This document shows positions 14,040-25,100 of a stretch of DNA of 64,000 nt, one piece after another; position 1 is the stretch's first letter, and each line of letters starts with the position of its first letter. This stretch comes from Colletes latitarsis. Lineage: Eukaryota > Arthropoda > Insecta > Hymenoptera > Colletidae. The stretch lies in contig NW_027488370.1 of the NCBI RefSeq assembly GCF_051014445.1, positions 3,100,001 through 3,164,000 on the forward strand. The letters are read 5' to 3'. The position numbers were made by a program, and so were the translations under genes. The notes under the pieces were generated by a model, which was given only the letters and a program-made list of their open reading frames with translations, did not search any database and was not told the origin of the DNA.

Positions 14040-17000
14040 TCTGGGATTTGCTCTCATCAGGCTCATTCTTTCGCATATTTCTCATACTTCATGGCTAGAT
14101 CTTGGGCTGTTTCTGGATTGTATCACGTAGTAATGTGGTACCACGCTGAAACAGTCAATTAAACCTGGTTTCGATCAATATTTTGGAGAATAATTCATGT
14201 TAGGTCTAGGTTAGGTCTGGGATTTGCTCTCATCAGGCTCATTCTTTCGCATATTTCTCATACTTGATGGCTAGATCCTGGGCTTTTTCTGGATTGCATC
14301 ACGTAGTAATGAAGTACAACACAGAAACAGTCAATTAAACCTGGTTTCCATCAGTATTCTAGAGGACAACGCATGTTAGGTCTAGGTTAGGTCTGGGATT
14401 TGCCCTCATCAGGGTCATACTGTCGCAGTTTTAACATACTTGTTGAACGGATCATGGGTTTTTTTCTGGTTTGGTTCACGCAGTAGTGTGGTACAACACT
14501 GAAACAGTCAATTAAACCTGGTTTCCATCAATATTCTAGAGGACAACGCAAGTTAGGTCTGGGATAGGGCTAGGATTTGCCCTCATCAGGCTCATTCTTT
14601 CGCATATTTCTCATACTTCATGGCTAGATCCTGGGCTGTTTCTGGATTGTATCACGTAGTAATGTGGTACCACGCTGAAACAGTCAATTAAACCTGGTTT
14701 CGATCAATATTTTAGAGAATAATTCATGTTAGGTCTAGGTTAGGTCTGGGATTTGCTCTCATCAGGCTCATTCTTTCGCATATTTCTCATACTTGATTGC
14801 TAGATCCTGGGCTTTTTCTGGATTGCATCACGTAGTAATGAAGTACAACACAGAAACAGTCAATTAAACCTGGTTTCCATCAATATTCTAGAGGACAACG
14901 CATGTTAGGTCTAGGTTAGGTCTGGGATTTGCCCTCATCAGGGTCATACTGTCGCAGTTTTAACATACTTGTTGAACGGATCCTGGGTTTTTTCTGGTTT
15001 GGTTCACGCAGTAGTGTGGTACAACACTGAAACAGTCAATTAAACCTGGTTTCCATCAATATTCTAGAGGACAAAGCAAGTTAGGTCTGGGATAGGTCTA
15101 GGATTTGCCCTCATCAGGCTCTTAGTTTCGCATATTTCTCATACTTCATGGCTAGATCCTGGGCTATTTCTGGACTGGATCACGAAGTAGTGTGGTACGT
15201 CACTGAAGCAGTCCATTAAACCTGGTTTCGCTCAATATTTTAGAGGATAACGCATGTTAGGTCTAGGTTAGGTCTGGGATTTGCTCTCATCAGGCTCATT
15301 CTTTCGCATATTACTCATACTTGATGGCTAGATCCTGGGCTTTTTCTGGATTGCGTCACGTAGTAATGTAGTACCACAGTGAAACAGTCAATGAAACCTG
15401 GTTTCCATCAATATTCTAGAGGACAACGCATGTTAGGTTTAGGTTAGGCCTGGGATTTGCCCTCATCAGAGTCATACTGTGGCAGTTTTAACATACTTGT
15501 TGAACGGATCCTGGGCTTTTTCAGGTTTGGTTCACGTAGTAATGTGGTACCACACTGAAACATTCAATTAAACCTTTTCTTGATAAATATTTTAGAGGAT
15601 AACGCATGTTAGGTTTGGGTTAGGTCTGAGGTTTGGCCCTCATCAGGCTCATACTTTCGCATATTTCCCATACTTCATGGCTAGATCCTGGGCTGTTTCT
15701 GGATTGTATCAGGTAGTAAAGTGGTACCACACTGAAACATTCAATGAAACCTGGTCTGGATAAATATTTTAGAGGATAACGCATCTTAGGTCTGGGTTAG
15801 GTCTAAGATTTGCCCTCATCAGGCTCACAGTTTAGCGTTTTTCACATACTTCTTGAACAGATCCTGGGCTTTCTCTGGTTTGGATCACGAAGTAGTGTGG
15901 TACCACACTGAAACAGTCCATTAAGCCTGGTTTGGATCAATATTTTAGAGGATAACGCATGTTAGGTCTAGGTTAGGCCTGGGATTTTCACTCATCAGAC
16001 TCATACTTTCGCATTCTTCACATACTTGTTGAACGGATCCTGGGTTATTTCTGGTTTGGATCACGTAGTAATGTGGGACCACACTGAAACAGTCAATTAA
16101 ACCAGGTTTCGATCAATATTTTAGAGAATAATTCATGTTAGGTCTAGGTTAGGTCTGGGATTTGCTCTCATCAGGCTCATTCTTTCGCATATTTCTCATA
16201 CTTCATGGCTAGATCCTGGGCTGTTTCTGGATTGTATCACGTAGTAATGTGGTAGCACGCTGAAACAGTCAATTAAACCTGGTTTCGATCAATATTTTAG
16301 AGAATAATTCATGTTAGGTCTAGGTTAGGTCTGGGATTTGCTCTCATCAGGCTCATTCTTTCGCATATTTCTCATACTTGATTGCTAGATCCTGGGCTTT
16401 TTCTGGATTGCATCACGTAGTAATGAAGTACAACACAGAAACAGTCAATTAAACCTGGTTTCCATCAATATTCTAGAGGACAACGCATGTTAGGTCTAGG
16501 TTAGGTCTGGGATTTGCCCTCATCAGGGTCATACTGTCGCAGTTTTAACATACTTGTTGAACGGATCCTGGGTTTTTTCTGGTTTGGTTCACGCAGTAGT
16601 GTGGTACAACACTGAAACAGTCAATTAAACCTGGTTTCCATCAATATTCTAGAGGACAACGCATGTTAGGTCTAGTTTAGGCCTGGGATTTGCCCTCATC
16701 AGGGTCATACTGTCGCAGTTTTAACATACTTGTTGAACGGATCCTGAGTTTTTTCTGGTTTGGTTCACGTAGTAATGTGTTACCACACTGAAACATTCAA
16801 TTAAACCTGGTCTTGATAAATATTTTAGAGGATAACGCATGTTAGGTTTGGGTTAGGTCTAGGATTTGCCCTCATCGGGCTCATACTTTCGCATATTTCT
16901 CATACTTCATGGCTAGATCCTGGGCTGATTCTGGATTGTATCACGTAGTAATGTGGCACCACGCTGAAACAGTCGATTAAACCTGGTTTCGATCAATATT

Positions 17001-19846
17001 TCAGAGGATAACGCAAGTTAAGTCTGGGATAGGTCTGGGATTTGACCTCATCAGACTCATACTTTCGCGTTTTTCACATACTTGTTGAACAGATCCTGGG
17101 TTTTTTCTGGTTTGGATCACGTAGTAATGTGGGACCACACTGAAACAGTCAAGTAAACCTGGTTTCGATCAATATTTTAGAGAATAATTCATGTTAGGTC
17201 TAACTTAGGTCTGGGATTTGCTCTCATCAGGCTCATTCTTTCGCATATTTCTCATACATGTTGAACAGATCCTGGGTTTTTTCTGGTTTGGATCACGTAG
17301 TAATGTGGGACCACACTGAAACAATCAATTAAACCTGATCTTGATAAATATTTTAGAGGAAAACGCATGTTAGGTCTGGGTTAGGTCTAGGATTTGCCCT
17401 CATCAGGCTCATACTTTCGCATATTTCTCATACTTCATGGCTAGATTCTGGGCTATTTCTGGATTGGATCACGTAGTAAAGTGGTACCACACTGAAACAT
17501 TCAATGAAACCTGGTCTGGATAAATATTTTAGAGGATAACGCATCTTATGTCTGGGTTAGGTCTAACATTTGCCCTCATCAGGCTCACAGTTTAGCGTTT
17601 TTCACATACTTGTTGAACAGATCCTGGGCTTTTTCTGGTTTGGATCACGAAGTAGTGTGGTACGTCACTGAAGCAGTCCATTAAACCTGGTTTCGCTCAA
17701 TATTTTAGAGGATAACGCATGTTAGGTCTAGGTTAGGTCTGGGATTTGCTCTCATCAGGCTCATTCTTTCGCATATTTCTCATACTTGATGGCTAGATCC
17801 TGGGCTTTTTCTGGATTGCGTCACGTAGTAATGTAGTACCACAGTGAAACAGTCAATGAAACCTGGTTTCCATCAATATTCTAGAGGACAACGCATGTTA
17901 GGTTTAGGTTAGGCCTGGGATTTGCCCTCATCAGAGTCATACTGTGGCAGTTTTAACATACTTGTTGAACGGATCCTGGGCTTTTTCAGGTTTGGTTCAC
18001 GTAGTAATGTGGTACCACACTGAAACATTCAATTAAACCTTTTCTTGATAAATATTTTAGAGGATAACGCATGTTAGGTTTGGGTTAGGTCTGAGGTTTG
18101 GCCCTCATCAGGCTCATACTTTCGCATATTTCCCATACTTCATGGCTAGATCCTGGGCTGTTTCTGGATTGTATCAGGTAGTAAAGTGGTACCACACTGA
18201 AACATTCAATGAAACTGGTCTGGATAAATATTTTAGAGGATAACGCATCTTAGGTCTGGGTTAGGTCTAAGATTTGCCCTCATCAGGCTCACAGTTTAGC
18301 GTTTTTCACATACTTCTTGAACAGATCCTGGGCTTTCTCTGGTTTGGATCACGAAGTAGTGTGGTACCACACTGAAACAGTCAATGTAACCTGGTTTCCA
18401 ACAATATTTTAGAGGAAACGCAAGTTAGGTCTGGGTAAGGCCTGAGATTTTCACTGATCAGACTCATACTTTCGCATTCTCCACATACTTGTTGAACGGA
18501 TCCTGGGTTTTTTCTGGTTTGGTTCGCGTAGTAATGTGGTACCACACTGAAACATTCAATTAAACCTGGTCTTGATAAATATTTTAGAGGATAACGCATG
18601 TTAGGTTTGGGTTAGGTCTAGGATTTGCCCTCATCAGGCTCATACTTTCGCATATTTCACATACTTCATGGCTAGATCCTGGGGTGTTTCTGGATTGTAT
18701 CACGTAGTAATGTGGTACCACGCTGAAACAGTCGATTAAACCTGGTTTCGATCAATATTTTAGAGGATAACACAAGTTAAGTCTGGGATAGGTCTGGGAT
18801 TTGACCTCATCAGACTCATACTTTCGCGATTTTCACATACTTGTTGAACGGATCCTGGGTTATTTTCTGGTTTTGGATCACATAGTAATGTGGTACCACA
18901 CTGAAACAGTCGATTAAACCAGGTTTCGATCAATATTTTTGAGGATAACGCATGTTAGGTCTAGTTTAGGCCTGGGATTTTCACTCATCGGTCTCATAAC
19001 TTCGCATTCTTCACATTCTTGTTGAACGGATCCTGGGTTTTTTCTGGTTTGGATCACGTAGTAATGTGGGACCACACTGAAACAGTCAATTAAACCTGGT
19101 TTCGATCAATATTTTAGAGAATAATTCATGTTAGGTCTAGGTTAGGTCTGGGATTTGCTCTCATCAGGCTCATTCTTTCGCATATTTCTCATACTTGATG
19201 GCTAGATCCTGGGCTTTTTCTGGATTGCATCACGTAGTAATGAAGTGCAACACAGAAACAGTCAATTAAACCTGGTTTCCATCAATATTCTAGAGGACAA
19301 CGCATGTTAGGTCTAGGTTAGGCCTGGGATTTGCCCTCATCAGGGTCATACTGTCGCAGTTTTAACATACTTGTTGAACGGATCCTCGGTTTTTTCTGGT
19401 ATGGTTCACGTAGTAATGTGGTACCACACTGAAACATTCAATTAAACCTGGTCTTGATAAATATTTTAGAGGATAACGCAAGTTATGTCTGGGATAGGTC
19501 CAGGATTTGCCCTCATCAGGCTCACAGTTTAGCGTTTTTCACATACTTCATGGCTAGATCCTGGGCTGATTCTGGATTGTATCACGTAGTAACGTGGCAC
19601 CACGCTGAAACAGTCGATTAAACCTGGTTTCGATCAATATTTTAGAGGATAACGCAAGTTAAGTCTAGGATAGGTCTGGGATTTGACCTCATCAGACTCA
19701 TACTTTCGCGTTTTTCACATACTTGTTGAACAGATCCTGGGTTTTTTCTGGTTTGGATCACGTATTAATGTGGGACCACACTGAAACAGTCAATGAAACC
19801 TGGTTTCGATCATTATTTTAGAGAATAATTCATGTTAGGTCTTGGT

Positions 19847-19860
19847 TAGGTCTGGGATTT
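19847..19860 (+). repeat. Target-site duplication, left copy (minus-strand element)
   Basis: TAGGTCTGGGATTT immediately precedes the poly(T) end of the element and is repeated exactly at 22099-22112. It spans the second 11-mer of the host monomer. Confidence 0.85.
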
Positions 19861-20399
19861 ATTTTTTTTTTTTTATTTTTTTTTGTCGTGGGGAAAATCT
19901 TCGAAAGACTCCCTCCCACCTCCTTGGGGAGAGGTGGGAGGGGTGTGTGGGATTCCCCGCGCCCGTACAACGACAGGCGCGGGACCTACCCACTAAAAAC
20001 CCCACGGTGACCATTCGGCACGCTTTGGGAGGATACCGGGAATCGCTCGAAGCATTCTTCCGGTATCCTCCCCGTGCCCGCGCTTTCGCGCCCATCCCCC
20101 GGGGGGACAATCGGCCCCCCAGTAGACACACTGCCTCATAGCGGCGGGACGGGGCCACTCCATCCCGCCGCTATCCGTCCCGGGGCCGCGTTTAGTGGCG
20201 GCTGCGAGCCCCAACTCGCAACCGCCCGCGACCCCGTTTCCACCCCTTGGCGGCCGGGCGTTCATGGCCGCACCAGACCGCCGAGGGTGCCTCCCCTTGC
20301 GTCGGACCGGTAGGGGGAGGCACTCCTACCCCCAACCGGTCCGACCCGGCGCCGCCTGGCGGGAGGAGGGTCCCCTCAGGACCCCCCTCCCAGCCTAGA
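19861..20399 (-). other. 3' UTR and poly(A) of the minus-strand element, rich in hairpins
   Basis: Non-coding tail between the ORF2 stop (20400-20402) and the poly(A). It contains consecutive perfect inverted repeats: 19912-19922 with 19931-19941 (11 bp), 19956-19963 with 19976-19983 (8 bp), 20028-20038 with 20061-20071 (GGAGGATACCG type), 20101-20106 with 20115-20120 (6 bp), 20139-20149 with 20163-20173 (11 bp) and 20301-20311 with 20335-20345 (11 bp). Structured 3' UTRs are bound by the reverse transcriptase in several non-LTR families, and that is the likely role here. The end is conserved in the two short fragments near 42.5 and 46.4 kb, with about one substitution and one 1-bp indel. Confidence 0.75.
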
Positions 20400-20467
20400 T
20401 CATCCGCCACGCCGAGGCGGCCGCCCGCGACGCCTCGCGACCGGGCGACGACCTCGGGCCACCGCAC

Positions 20468-20504
20468 GAGCGCGAGCTTCAGCGCGCCGCTGAAGCTCGC
20501 GCTC
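20468..20504. repeat. 17-bp perfect inverted repeat, 3-nt loop, in ORF2
   Basis: GAGCGCGAGCTTCAGCG at 20468-20484 is exactly complementary to 20488-20504, with a CGC loop. It lies in the coding region for the basic C-terminal tail. A stem of this length is very unlikely by chance. Confidence 0.9.
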
Positions 20505-20513
20505 CCTCCCCGC

Positions 20514-20553
20514 GGCCTCCTTCTGCAACATTACGTTCTCGCAGAAGGAGGCC
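20514..20553. repeat. 13-bp perfect inverted repeat, 14-nt loop, in ORF2
   Basis: GGCCTCCTTCTGC at 20514-20526 pairs with GCAGAAGGAGGCC at 20541-20553. It lies only 9 bp from the 17-bp hairpin at 20468-20504, so the transcript would form two adjacent strong stems. Confidence 0.9.
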
Positions 20554-21839
20554 ACGGCCCTCCACTTCTCCTCGCTGCCGAGCATGGCGCGCACCACGCC
20601 CGGCAGCGAGACATCCCGCCCGACGACGCCGACCAGGACACGACGCTCCCCCTCCCACGCGGGGCATACCTCCAGGGTATGATCCGCCGCGTCCTGCTCA
20701 GCGTCGCAGTGGCAGCAACGCGCCGTCGGCTCCTTCCCTATCCGGCACAGGTATCTTCCGAAGCTGCCATGCCCGGAAAATACCTGTGCCATCCGCTAGG
20801 TGAGGCTGCCATGGCCTCTGCCCAGCCACTCCTTCAGGAGTGGCCGAACCGCCCCGACAGTCCGGTGCCCCGCGGTTGGCAGAGCCAGCCGCTCCTGCCA
20901 CGCGAGCAACTCGGACTGCCGGGCCTGGCGCTTCAAATCGCCCCAAGCAGGTTCCTGCCCGCCCGGGACCGCCCCCACCCCCGCGCGACGGTCGACGCGG
21001 TGCCGGTACATCACCGCGTGCGACCGCGCGAGCAGGTCCATGGGCGGCATCCCCGCTAGAACCGTCGCCGCCTCATGTGACATGGTCCGATACCCGCGGA
21101 CGACCCTGAGCGCCATGCGCCTCTGCACCCGACGCAGCATAGTCATGCTGCGCCGGGAGGCAGCCAGGTCGTCCGCCCAGACGGGGGCCCCGTATAGGGC
21201 CACCGACTGGACCATTGCCACATAGAGGCGACGAACTCGGCCCGCCGGGCCCCCCAGGTTGGGCAGGATCCGGCCCAGAGCCGCAACCATCCTTTCCAAC
21301 CGGGGGACCAGGCAGCGGAAATGCTTCTCGAAACGCCAGTGGCTATCGAGGATCAGCCCTAGATACCTGATCTGGGGCTTCACCTCGATGTCAGCCCCAC
21401 CCACCCGAATCAGAGGGGGTGGCGGATCCTGCCGAGGTGAATGAAACGCAATCACCTCGGTCTTATGGACCGTCACCGTCATCCCCATCCCCCTGATCCG
21501 GTCGACGACGCGTTGCGACCCCTCCTCCGCGCGACGCATGGCGCTCCCCCAGTGCGCCCCGACGGCCAGCACCAGTGTGTCATCCGCATAACACACCGTG
21601 CTGACGCCGTCGGGGAGGCCGGCCCGCAACACCGAGTCGTACGCGATGTTCCACAGGAGTGGCCCGAGGACCGACCCCTGCGGAACACCGCAGTACACCT
21701 CCCTCCGCATACCACCATCCCGGCCCGGATACTCGATCCACCTGCCGCGGAGATAATCCCCGACGACCGCCCTGAGACAAGGGGGGACTCGATGATATTC
21801 GAGTCCCCTCCTTATCTCTTCCCAGGGGAGGGTGTTAAA

Positions 21840-21873
21840 GGCATTGGCAATATCCAAGGATATTGCCAATGCC
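21840..21873. repeat. 16-bp perfect inverted repeat, 2-nt loop, over RT motif A
   Basis: GGCATTGGCAATATCC at 21840-21855 is exactly complementary to 21858-21873. It covers the codons for the catalytic motif A (ALAISLDIANA), so both arms are under protein-coding constraint and are still perfectly complementary. Confidence 0.9.
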
Positions 21874-22098
21874 ACCCCTCCCCGGGAGACGGCCGCCTCC
21901 GAGAGGGCCCTCACACGACCTATCGCGTCGATAGTCGATCGGCCCCCCCGGAAACCGAACTGGCAGTCGGCCAGACCGGGATCACCCCGCGACAGGTGCT
22001 CGACGAGGCGGGCAGCAATCACACGCTCGAAGAGCTTGCCCACCTCGTCGAGGAGACAAATGGGCCGGTATGCGGAGGGAGACTCCGCGGGCCGACCC

Positions 22099-22112
22099 TA
22101 GGTCTGGGATTT
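22099..22112 (+). repeat. Target-site duplication, right copy (minus-strand element)
   Basis: TAGGTCTGGGATTT, identical to 19847-19860. The satellite resumes with GCTCTCATCAGG in the correct phase. Confidence 0.85.
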
Positions 22113-25100
22113 GCTCTCATCAGGCTCATTCTTTCGCATATTTCTCATACTTGATGGCTAGATCCTGGGCTTCTTCTGGATTGCATCACGTAGTAATGAA
22201 GTACAACACTGAAACAGTCAATTAAACCTGGTTTCCATCAATATCTTAGAGGACAACGCAAGTTAGGTCTGGGATAGGTCTTGGATTTGCCCTCATCAGG
22301 CTCATACTTTCGCGTTTTTCACATACTTGAACAGATCCTGGGTTTTTTCTGGTTTGGATCACGTAGTAGTGTGGTACCACACTGAAACAGTCCATTATAC
22401 CTGGTTTGGACCAATATTTTAGAGGATAACGCATGTTAGGTCTAGGTTAGGTCTGGGATTTTCACTCATCAGACTCATACTTTCGCAGTCTTCACATACT
22501 TGTTGAACGGATCGTGGGTTTTTTCTGGTTTGGATCACGTAGTAATGTGGTACCACACTGAAACAGTCGATTAAACCTGGTTTCGATCAATATTTTAGAG
22601 GATAACGCAAGTTAAGTCTGGGATTGGTCTGGGATTTGACATCATCAGACTCATACTTTCGCACACTTCACATACTCGTTGGACAGATCCTGGGTTATTT
22701 TCTGGTCTGGATCACATAGTAATGTGGTACCACACTGAAACAGTCGATTGAACCAGGTGTCGATCAATATTTTTGAGGATAACGCATGTTAGGTCTAGGT
22801 TAGGCCTGGGATTTTCACTCATCAGACTCATACTTTCGCATTCTTTACATACTTGTTGAACGGATCCTGGGTTTTTTCTGGTTTGGATCACGTAGTAATG
22901 TGGGACCACACTGAAACAGTCAATTAAACCTGGTTTCGATCAATATTTTAGAGAATAATTCATGTTAGGTCTGGGTCAGGTCTGGGATTTGCTCTCATCA
23001 GGCTCATTCTTTCGCATATTTCTAATACTTGATGGCTAGATCCTGGGCTTCTTCTGGATTGCATCACGTTGTAATGAAGTACAACACTGAAACAGTCAAT
23101 TAAACCTGGTTTCCATCAATATCTTAGAGGACAACGCAAGTTAGGTCTGGGATATGTCTGGGATTTGCACTCATCAGGCTCATTCTTTCGCGTTTTTCAC
23201 ATACTTGTTGAACGGATCCTGGGTTTTTCTGGTTTGGATCACGTAGTAATGTGGGACCACACTGAAACAGTCAATTAAACCTGGTTTCGATCAATATTTT
23301 AGAGAATAATTCATGTTAGGTCTAGGTCAGGTCTCGGATTTGCTCTCATCAGGCTCATTCCTTCGCATATTTCTCATACTTGATGGCTAGATCCTGGGCT
23401 TCTTCTGGATTGCATCACGTAGCAATGAAGTACAACACTGAAACAGTCAATTAAACCTGGTTTCCATCAATATCTTAGAGGACAACGCAAGTTATGTCTG
23501 GGATATGTCTGGGATTTGCCCTCATCAGGCTCATACTTTCACGTTTTTCACATACTTGTTGAACAGATCCTGGGTTTTTTCTGGTTTGGATCACGTAGTA
23601 ATGTGGGACCACACTGAAACAATCAATTAAACCTGGTCTTGATAAATATTTTAAAGGATAACGCAAGTTAGGTCTGGGATTGGCCTGGGATTTGATATCA
23701 TCAGACTCATACTTTCGCACACTTCACATACTCGTTGAACAGATCCTGGGTTATTTTCTGATTTGGATCACATAGTAATGTGGTACCACACTGATACAGT
23801 CGATTAAACCAGGTTTCGATCAATATTTTTGAGGATAACGCATGTTAGGTCTAGGTTAGGCCTGGGATTTTCACTCATCAGACTCATACTTTCGCATTCT
23901 TCACATACTTGTTGAACGGATCCTGGGTTTTTTCTGGTTTGGATCACGTAGTAATGTGGGACCACACTGAAACAGTCAATTAAACCTGGTTTCGATGAAT
24001 ATTTTAGAGAATAATTCATGTTAGGTCTAGGTCAGGTCTGGGATTTGCTCTCATCAGGCTCATTCTTTCGCATATTTCTCATACTTGATGGCTAGATCCT
24101 GGGCTTCTTCTGGATTGCATCACGTAGTAATGAAGTACAACACTGAAACAGTCAATTAAACCTGGTTTCCATCAATATCTTAGAGGACAACGCAAGTTAG
24201 GTCTGGGATATGTCTGGGATTTGCCCTCATCAGGCTCATACTTTCGCGTTTTTCACATACTTGTTGAACAGATCCTGGGTTTTTTCTGGTTTGGATCACG
24301 TAGTAGGGTGGTACCACGCTGAAACAGTCCATTAAACCTGGTTTGGATCAATATTTTAGAGGATAACGCATGTTAGGTTTGGGTTAGGTCTAGGATTTGC
24401 CCTCATCAGGCTCATACTTTCGCATATTTCACATACTTCATGGCTAGATCCTGGGCTGTTTCTGGATTGTATCACGTAGTAATGTGGCACCACGCTGAAA
24501 CAGTCGATTAAACCTGGTTTCGATCAATATTTTATAGGATAACGCAAGTTAAGTCTGGGATAGGTCTGGGATTTGACCTCATCAGACTCATACTTTCGCG
24601 TTTTTCACATACTTGTTGAACAGATCCTGGGTTTTTTCTGGTTTGGATCACGTAGTAATGTGGGACCACACTGAAACAGTCAAGTAAACCTGGTTTCGAT
24701 CAATATTTTAGAGGATAACGCATGTTAGGTCTAGGTTAGGCCTGGGATTTGCCCTCATCAGAGTCATACTGTCGCAGTTTTAACATACTTGTTGAAAGGA
24801 TCCTGGGTTTTTACTGGTTTGGTTCACGTAGTAATGTGGTACCACACTGAAACATTCAATTAAACCTTTTCTTGATAAATATTTTAGAGGATAACGCATG
24901 TTAGGTTTGGGTTAGGTCTGAGGTTTGGCCCTCATCAGGCTCATACTTTCGCATATTTCTCATACTTCATGGCTAGATCCTGGGCTGTTTCTGGATTGTA
25001 TCAGGTAGTAAAGTGGTACCACACTGAAACATTCAATGAAACCTGGTCTGGTTAAATATTTTAGAGGATAACGCATCTTAGGTCTGGGTTAGGTCTAAGA

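Larger units (their letters stand above)
1..19846 (+). repeat. Satellite array, left block (about 112 monomers of ~176 bp)
   Basis: Uninterrupted head-to-tail array. Successive GGTACC sites fall at 54, 230, 406 and 583, giving a period of 176-177 bp. A monomer reads, in order: GGTACCACACTGAAAC, an AAACCTGGTTT near-palindrome, an AATATTTTAGAGGATAACGCA box, two tandem 11-mers (TTAGGTCTGGG type), GATTTGCCCTCATCAGGCTC, TTTCGCAT, TTCTCATACTT, a subtype-specific linker, GATCCTGGG, a short T tract, CTGGTTTGGATCACGTAGTA. In this block the linkers are mostly TCATGGCTAG, TGATGGCTAG and TTGTTGAACGG. All copies share one orientation. The unit is close to nucleosomal length. Short minus-strand open frames of 60-100 codons are just translations of the monomer, because 176 is not a multiple of three. 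No other gene is visible. Confidence 0.97.
20400..22097 (-). pseudogene. ORF2 fragment: reverse transcriptase and C-terminal CCHC, 5'-truncated with one nonsense codon
   Basis: Reverse transcriptase part of an R1-clade ORF2, which copies element RNA at a nicked chromosomal target. The frame is open from the truncation at 22097, which enters in RT block 1 (YRPICLLDEVGKLFERV). It continues through QFGFRGGRS, motif A (SLDIANAF, catalytic Asp), GVPQGSVLGP, the catalytic YADD box and a YLGLILD block. A TAG at 20796-20798 interrupts it; the same frame resumes at 20795 and carries the C-terminal zinc knuckle (C-X2-C-X8-H-X4-C, around CCHCDAEQ...HTLEVC) and a basic Arg-rich tail, ending at TGA 20400-20402. 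Lengths are about 433 codons before the TAG and 131 after. All catalytic residues visible are intact, so this is a young copy. The endonuclease domain is missing through truncation. Opposite-strand open frames are GC-rich shadows. Confidence 0.9.
19861..22098 (-). mobile_element. R1-clade non-LTR retrotransposon, 5'-truncated, telomere-motif insertion
   Basis: A GC-rich 2.24-kb insertion splits a satellite monomer. Read on the minus strand it holds the C-terminal half of ORF2 (reverse transcriptase onward), a roughly 515-nt 3' UTR and a poly(A) tail of about 24 nt (seen as T at 19861-19884, interrupted by A at 19861 and 19875). A 14-bp target-site duplication flanks it. The 5' end is lost within the first RT block, the usual result of incomplete target-primed reverse transcription. 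Sense orientation puts CCCAGACCTA-type sequence after the poly(A), so the element sits in the C-rich telomere-like sense, as I recall for TRAS elements in silkworm. Assignment to the R1 clade rests on motif style and APE-type relatives; assignment to TRAS specifically is inference. Confidence 0.9.

Noticed and set aside
19861..22098. Insertion into ribosomal DNA, as for classic R1
   Set aside because: Flanks are satellite sequence on both sides with a target duplication of satellite sequence; no 28S rRNA sequence is present.
19842..22154. Plus-strand and other-frame open frames over the minus-strand element (for example 20247-21059, 21441-22154)
   Set aside because: Antisense or shifted frames of a GC-rich coding sequence with Arg/Pro/Ala-rich composition and no domain; the minus-strand RT frame explains the region.
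22287..22310. tRNA or small RNA genes in the array (A/B-box-like GGTT/GGATC strings)
   Set aside because: No cloverleaf or type-3 promoter could be built; the strings are parts of the monomer and occur everywhere.
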